A DNA stretch of 64,000 nt from Phycisphaerae bacterium (GTDB lineage Bacteria > Planctomycetota > Phycisphaerae > SM23-33): contig DRGC01000086.1 of the NCBI GenBank assembly GCA_011050235.1, forward strand, positions 1 to 64,000, read 5' to 3'. Below are positions 61,614 through 64,000 of the stretch, piece by piece. The stretch's first letter is position 1. Each line of letters begins with the position of its first letter. Made by a program: the position numbers and the translations under genes. The notes beneath the pieces were generated by a model. That model made no database searches, was not told the origin of the DNA, and saw only the letters and a program-made list of their open reading frames with translations.

Positions 61614-61889
61614 TTATGGTTCGATATCTACGTAATCGGTCAAATCCGCGCCTACGGATTGCTCGAAACGGCGCAGACGTCGAATGCGATCCAGATCGTC
61701 GGCAATGCGGTGGGCGAGCTTGAAGATATAGGGTCGTCCGTCCAGGCGGGCCCGCAAGTCCGTTTCCATGTCGTTCCAGCTGCCGTCATACAGTTCCTGC
61801 CGAAGCACGACGAGCATTCGCTCCTCACTCGTCATGCGTTCGACAAAGCGTCGAATCTTCTGTTGAACGTCTGCAGGAACGTCACCCAC
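61614..61889 (-). CDS. Small conserved-looking hypothetical protein (91 aa)
   Basis: 91 residues from the GTG at 61889, with gGGAtgtccc upstream. The open frame extends further upstream with proline-rich nonsense-like sequence that is unlikely to be real. Mostly helical: ERMTSEERMLVVLRQELYDGSW, RPYIFKLAHRIADDLDRIRRLRRFE. It has no signal or membrane helix and no family I know. It may be co-transcribed with the PQQ lipoprotein 52 bp away. Confidence 0.55.
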   Translation of the reverse strand: MGDVPADVQQKIRRFVERMTSEERMLVVLRQELYDGSWNDMETDLRARLDGRPYIFKLAHRIADDLDRIRRLRRFEQSVGADLTDYVDIEP

Positions 61890-62062
61890 GGGACATCCCT
61901 TTCCGGCTGGTCCGTAAGTCAGGCGTAGGATGGATTCCGCAACTGTCGATTTTACTCTACGCAGGGGCGCGGACCATTGCAACCGGTTTGTCAGCCGGAC
62001 GTTCGCGACAATCGGGCCAACGGGCTGCGATGGTGATCCCGGTCTCCGACGGCGGGGAGGGA

Positions 62063-64000
62063 TCAACCGACCGGGAGGGGCTGGCGGGCGTCCGCTGGGG
62101 CCAGGGCGATCTGGATGAAACGGTCCCCATGGCGGCCGATTAGGGCCAGGAAGGCTTCCACGATGGCCGGGTCCAACTGCTTGTCCGACTGGCGCTTCAG
62201 TTCGTCCAGGGTCTCGGCTTGGCTCATCGCCTGGCGCCACGGACGGGAGGACGTCATCGCGTCGAACACGTCGGCGACGGCCAAGATACGGGCAGACAAT
62301 GGAATGGCCGGTCCGATCAGCCCTTCCGGATAGCCGCTGCCGTCGAAGTGCTCGTGGTGGTAACGGACGGCCGGGACCTCCTGGTCGAGGAACTGCATCC
62401 CTTGCATGATCCGCACGCTGATGAGCGGGTGCTCGCGCAGCAGTTGGCGTTGGCTCTCGTCCAGTCGTTGCGACGACATCAGGATGCTGTCCGGCAGGAC
62501 GACCATGCCGATGTCGTGCAGCGTGGCGGCGATTTCGATGTGCTCGATCTGGTTGGTGGGCAGGCCCATTTGCTCGGCCAGCAGGGAGGCATAGTGCTGC
62601 ACTTTGCGGGCATGGTCGGCCATGTGCGGGCCCCGGGCCTCCAGCACCTCGACGATGCCTTCGATTGCGTCGTGGAACAGCGAGCGGAACTCACCGTTGA
62701 GGCCGGCCAGTTTCTCGCTCAGCCGACTGACCCGACGGTCCTCGGACGTGCCAGCATAGTGCAGGCCGCTCAACTCCTGGGCCTGGATGACGCAATTCCG
62801 GCCGCGGTCTTTGGCGAGATACATCGCCTGGTCGGCCACGATCTTCATGGCCGCCGGCGAGTCGATCTCGCCGACGTTCAGGTCGGTGACCCCGACCGAG
62901 ATGGTCACGTGCAGGCTCAACGATTGGAGTTTGACCTCATGGTTGGCGATGGATTCCCGGAGGCGCTCGGCGACCTTGGCGGCGTCCTGGCAGGTGGTCT
63001 CCGGCAGGAGGATGGCGAACTCATCGCCGCCCAGGCGAACGGGCAGGTCGGCCCGGCGGCAGGCGCGGCGGAGGTTCTGGGCGATCAGTTGCAGCAGTTC
63101 GTCGCCGGCCTGATGGCCGCCGGTGTCGTTGACGGCTTTGAAGAAGTCCACGTCCATAACGAGCAGCGAGAGAGGACGGCCGTAGCGGCGGGCCTGGGCG
63201 TAGAACTCGGTGAGGGCCTGGTCGAAATGGCGGCGGTTGGCCAGATCCGTCAGTGTGTCGGTCCGGGACAGCTCGGCCAATTTGTCGAAGGCCGACTCCA
63301 GTCGGCGGGCCAGGGCCAGCGGCTCGCCGTGAAGGTTGCGGGTGAGGTCTTCGGGGGCGTGTTCGCCGAACGGAAGGTTCCGCAGGCGGCCCATCAGGCG
63401 ATACATCGGCCCGGTTACCAGGACGTGCATGCCCAGAAAAATCAACGCCACCAGCCCGATCGACAGCCACAGAACGATCAGCACCATTCGCCGCGAGGCG
63501 ACGGCCTGTCGGTGGATCTGCCCGACCGCAGCGGAGGCCTGATAGAAACCGATCGTCCGCTCGGTGGCCCCCACGGCGGGCCAGGCGACGGTGAGTGTCT
63601 CGTCTTGCCGCTGCCACCACAGCGAGCGGCTGCGGTCGCCGGGGTCCAGCACGCTCGGCGGCAGGGGGCAGCCGACGACGACCACGACGCCGGTGGGCAG
63701 GACGCGGGCCAGTGGATTGACCAGCCATAGATCGTAGGCGTGGGCCCCACCCTTGGCGGCCAGACGGCGGCGGGCAAAAACGACCGTCACGTCACCGACC
63801 TGGATGACCCCACCGGTAGGCGGGGTCTGGGCGCTGAGGACCCACTGAACGGCTTCGGCGATATCGCCGTCAGCCAAGGTCGCTGCGCCGGTGTTGGCGC
63901 TATCCGTCACTGAGGCCTGATGAACCAGCGCGCCGGCTTGGTCGGTCAGCCAGATGTGTTCAGCGCCGGCCAGGCCCGCCAGGTGCAACAGGGATGTCTG
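62063..64000 (-). CDS. GGDEF and HD-GYP sensor protein, N-terminus outside window
   Basis: About 645 residues are visible and the frame stays open to the right edge, so the gene starts beyond it. A periplasmic sensor region is followed by a membrane helix (MVLIVLWLSIGLVALIFLGM). Then come a HAMP-like linker, a GGDEF domain (LTDLANRRHFDQ, LGGDEFAILL; the RxxD I-site is not obvious) and an HD-GYP domain (HDIGM ... HHEHFDGSGYPEGL). One domain makes cyclic di-GMP and the other degrades it. The PilZ protein at 25842 could be a downstream receptor. Confidence 0.93.
   Translation of the reverse strand, partial: QTSLLHLAGLAGAEHIWLTDQAGALVHQASVTDSANTGAATLADGDIAEAVQWVLSAQTPPTGGVIQVGDVTVVFARRRLAAKGGAHAYDLWLVNPLARVLPTGVVVVVGCPLPPSVLDPGDRSRSLWWQRQDETLTVAWPAVGATERTIGFYQASAAVGQIHRQAVASRRMVLIVLWLSIGLVALIFLGMHVLVTGPMYRLMGRLRNLPFGEHAPEDLTRNLHGEPLALARRLESAFDKLAELSRTDTLTDLANRRHFDQALTEFYAQARRYGRPLSLLVMDVDFFKAVNDTGGHQAGDELLQLIAQNLRRACRRADLPVRLGGDEFAILLPETTCQDAAKVAERLRESIANHEVKLQSLSLHVTISVGVTDLNVGEIDSPAAMKIVADQAMYLAKDRGRNCVIQAQELSGLHYAGTSEDRRVSRLSEKLAGLNGEFRSLFHDAIEGIVEVLEARGPHMADHARKVQHYASLLAEQMGLPTNQIEHIEIAATLHDIGMVVLPDSILMSSQRLDESQRQLLREHPLISVRIMQGMQFLDQEVPAVRYHHEHFDGSGYPEGLIGPAIPLSARILAVADVFDAMTSSRPWRQAMSQAETLDELKRQSDKQLDPAIVEAFLALIGRHGDRFIQIALAPADARQPLPVG

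Noticed and set aside
61890-62240. Upstream extension of the 91-residue protein frame
   Set aside because: Pro/Arg/Gly-rich sequence that overlaps the end of the GGDEF/HD-GYP gene antisense; the GTG at 61889 with its ribosome-binding site is more likely the start.
1-64000. CRISPR arrays, insertion sequences, prophage, extra tRNA genes or rRNA
   Set aside because: Looked for regular repeats with spacers, transposase motifs and RNA cores; only tRNA-Leu(GAG) was found.

Overview
The window is GC-rich chromosomal DNA from a bacterium that looks like a member of the Planctomycetota, probably a Phycisphaerae-type lineage. This placement is inference. It rests on two uroporphyrinogen-decarboxylase-like proteins outside a haem pathway, a ThuA-like protein, Ser/Thr kinases with a membrane tail or a DLG motif, a BatA-like membrane protein, a PQQ-type propeller lipoprotein, a very large SecDF fusion, and secreted proteins with Pro/Thr/Arg-rich linkers. 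I saw no insertion sequence, prophage, CRISPR array or plasmid function. Nearly all of it is core genome with lineage-specific genes in between.

Layout. 0-4.4 kb: the 5' part of an efflux adaptor gene behind a TetR repressor with two operators, then rpoD, divergent from a tRNA-Leu(GAG) gene, and a pair of tiny helical proteins. 4.4-6.7 kb: two hairpin repeats, prfA-rpmE, and a 58-residue lysine-rich histone-H1-like protein. 6.7-15 kb: a ThuA-like protein, a large S41 protease, then a tight leftward operon (cyclodeaminase, unknown protein, lipoprotein, RDD membrane protein) and a response regulator. 15-23.6 kb: rightward housekeeping genes priA, pheA, tpiA-secG, yicC-gmk-rpoZ-coaC and a URO-D-like gene. 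23.6-34.2 kb: a leftward kinase/phosphoesterase/YhbY set, then rightward PilZ protein, ogt, aconitase, LOG protein, a duplicated-domain secreted protein, a BatA-like protein and the AmrS radical SAM enzyme. 34.2-43.5 kb: dprA, then the leftward thrS-infC-rpmI-rplT-pheS-GNAT cluster and an alpha-glucan phosphorylase. 43.5-52 kb: a TPR-like secreted protein, SppA with a GGCT/amidoligase-like fusion, a radical SAM protein and a tail-anchored kinase. 52-64 kb: secDF, a URO-D-like gene, a membrane protein carrying a copied SecD domain, purH, a PQQ propeller lipoprotein and a truncated GGDEF/HD-GYP protein.

The most unusual theme is protein export. SecG carries a C-terminal chitobiase-like beta-sandwich. 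SecDF carries a coiled coil and a pair of EF-hand loops in its periplasmic domains. A nearby membrane protein contains a recent, inverted ~590 bp copy of the SecD periplasmic segment. Together these suggest a Sec machinery remodelled on its outer face. Other points of interest are an infC gene that can only begin at a non-standard AUC (or AUA) codon, a GGCT-amidoligase-like fusion coupled to SppA, and a kinase paired with a motif-degenerate PPP-like phosphoesterase.
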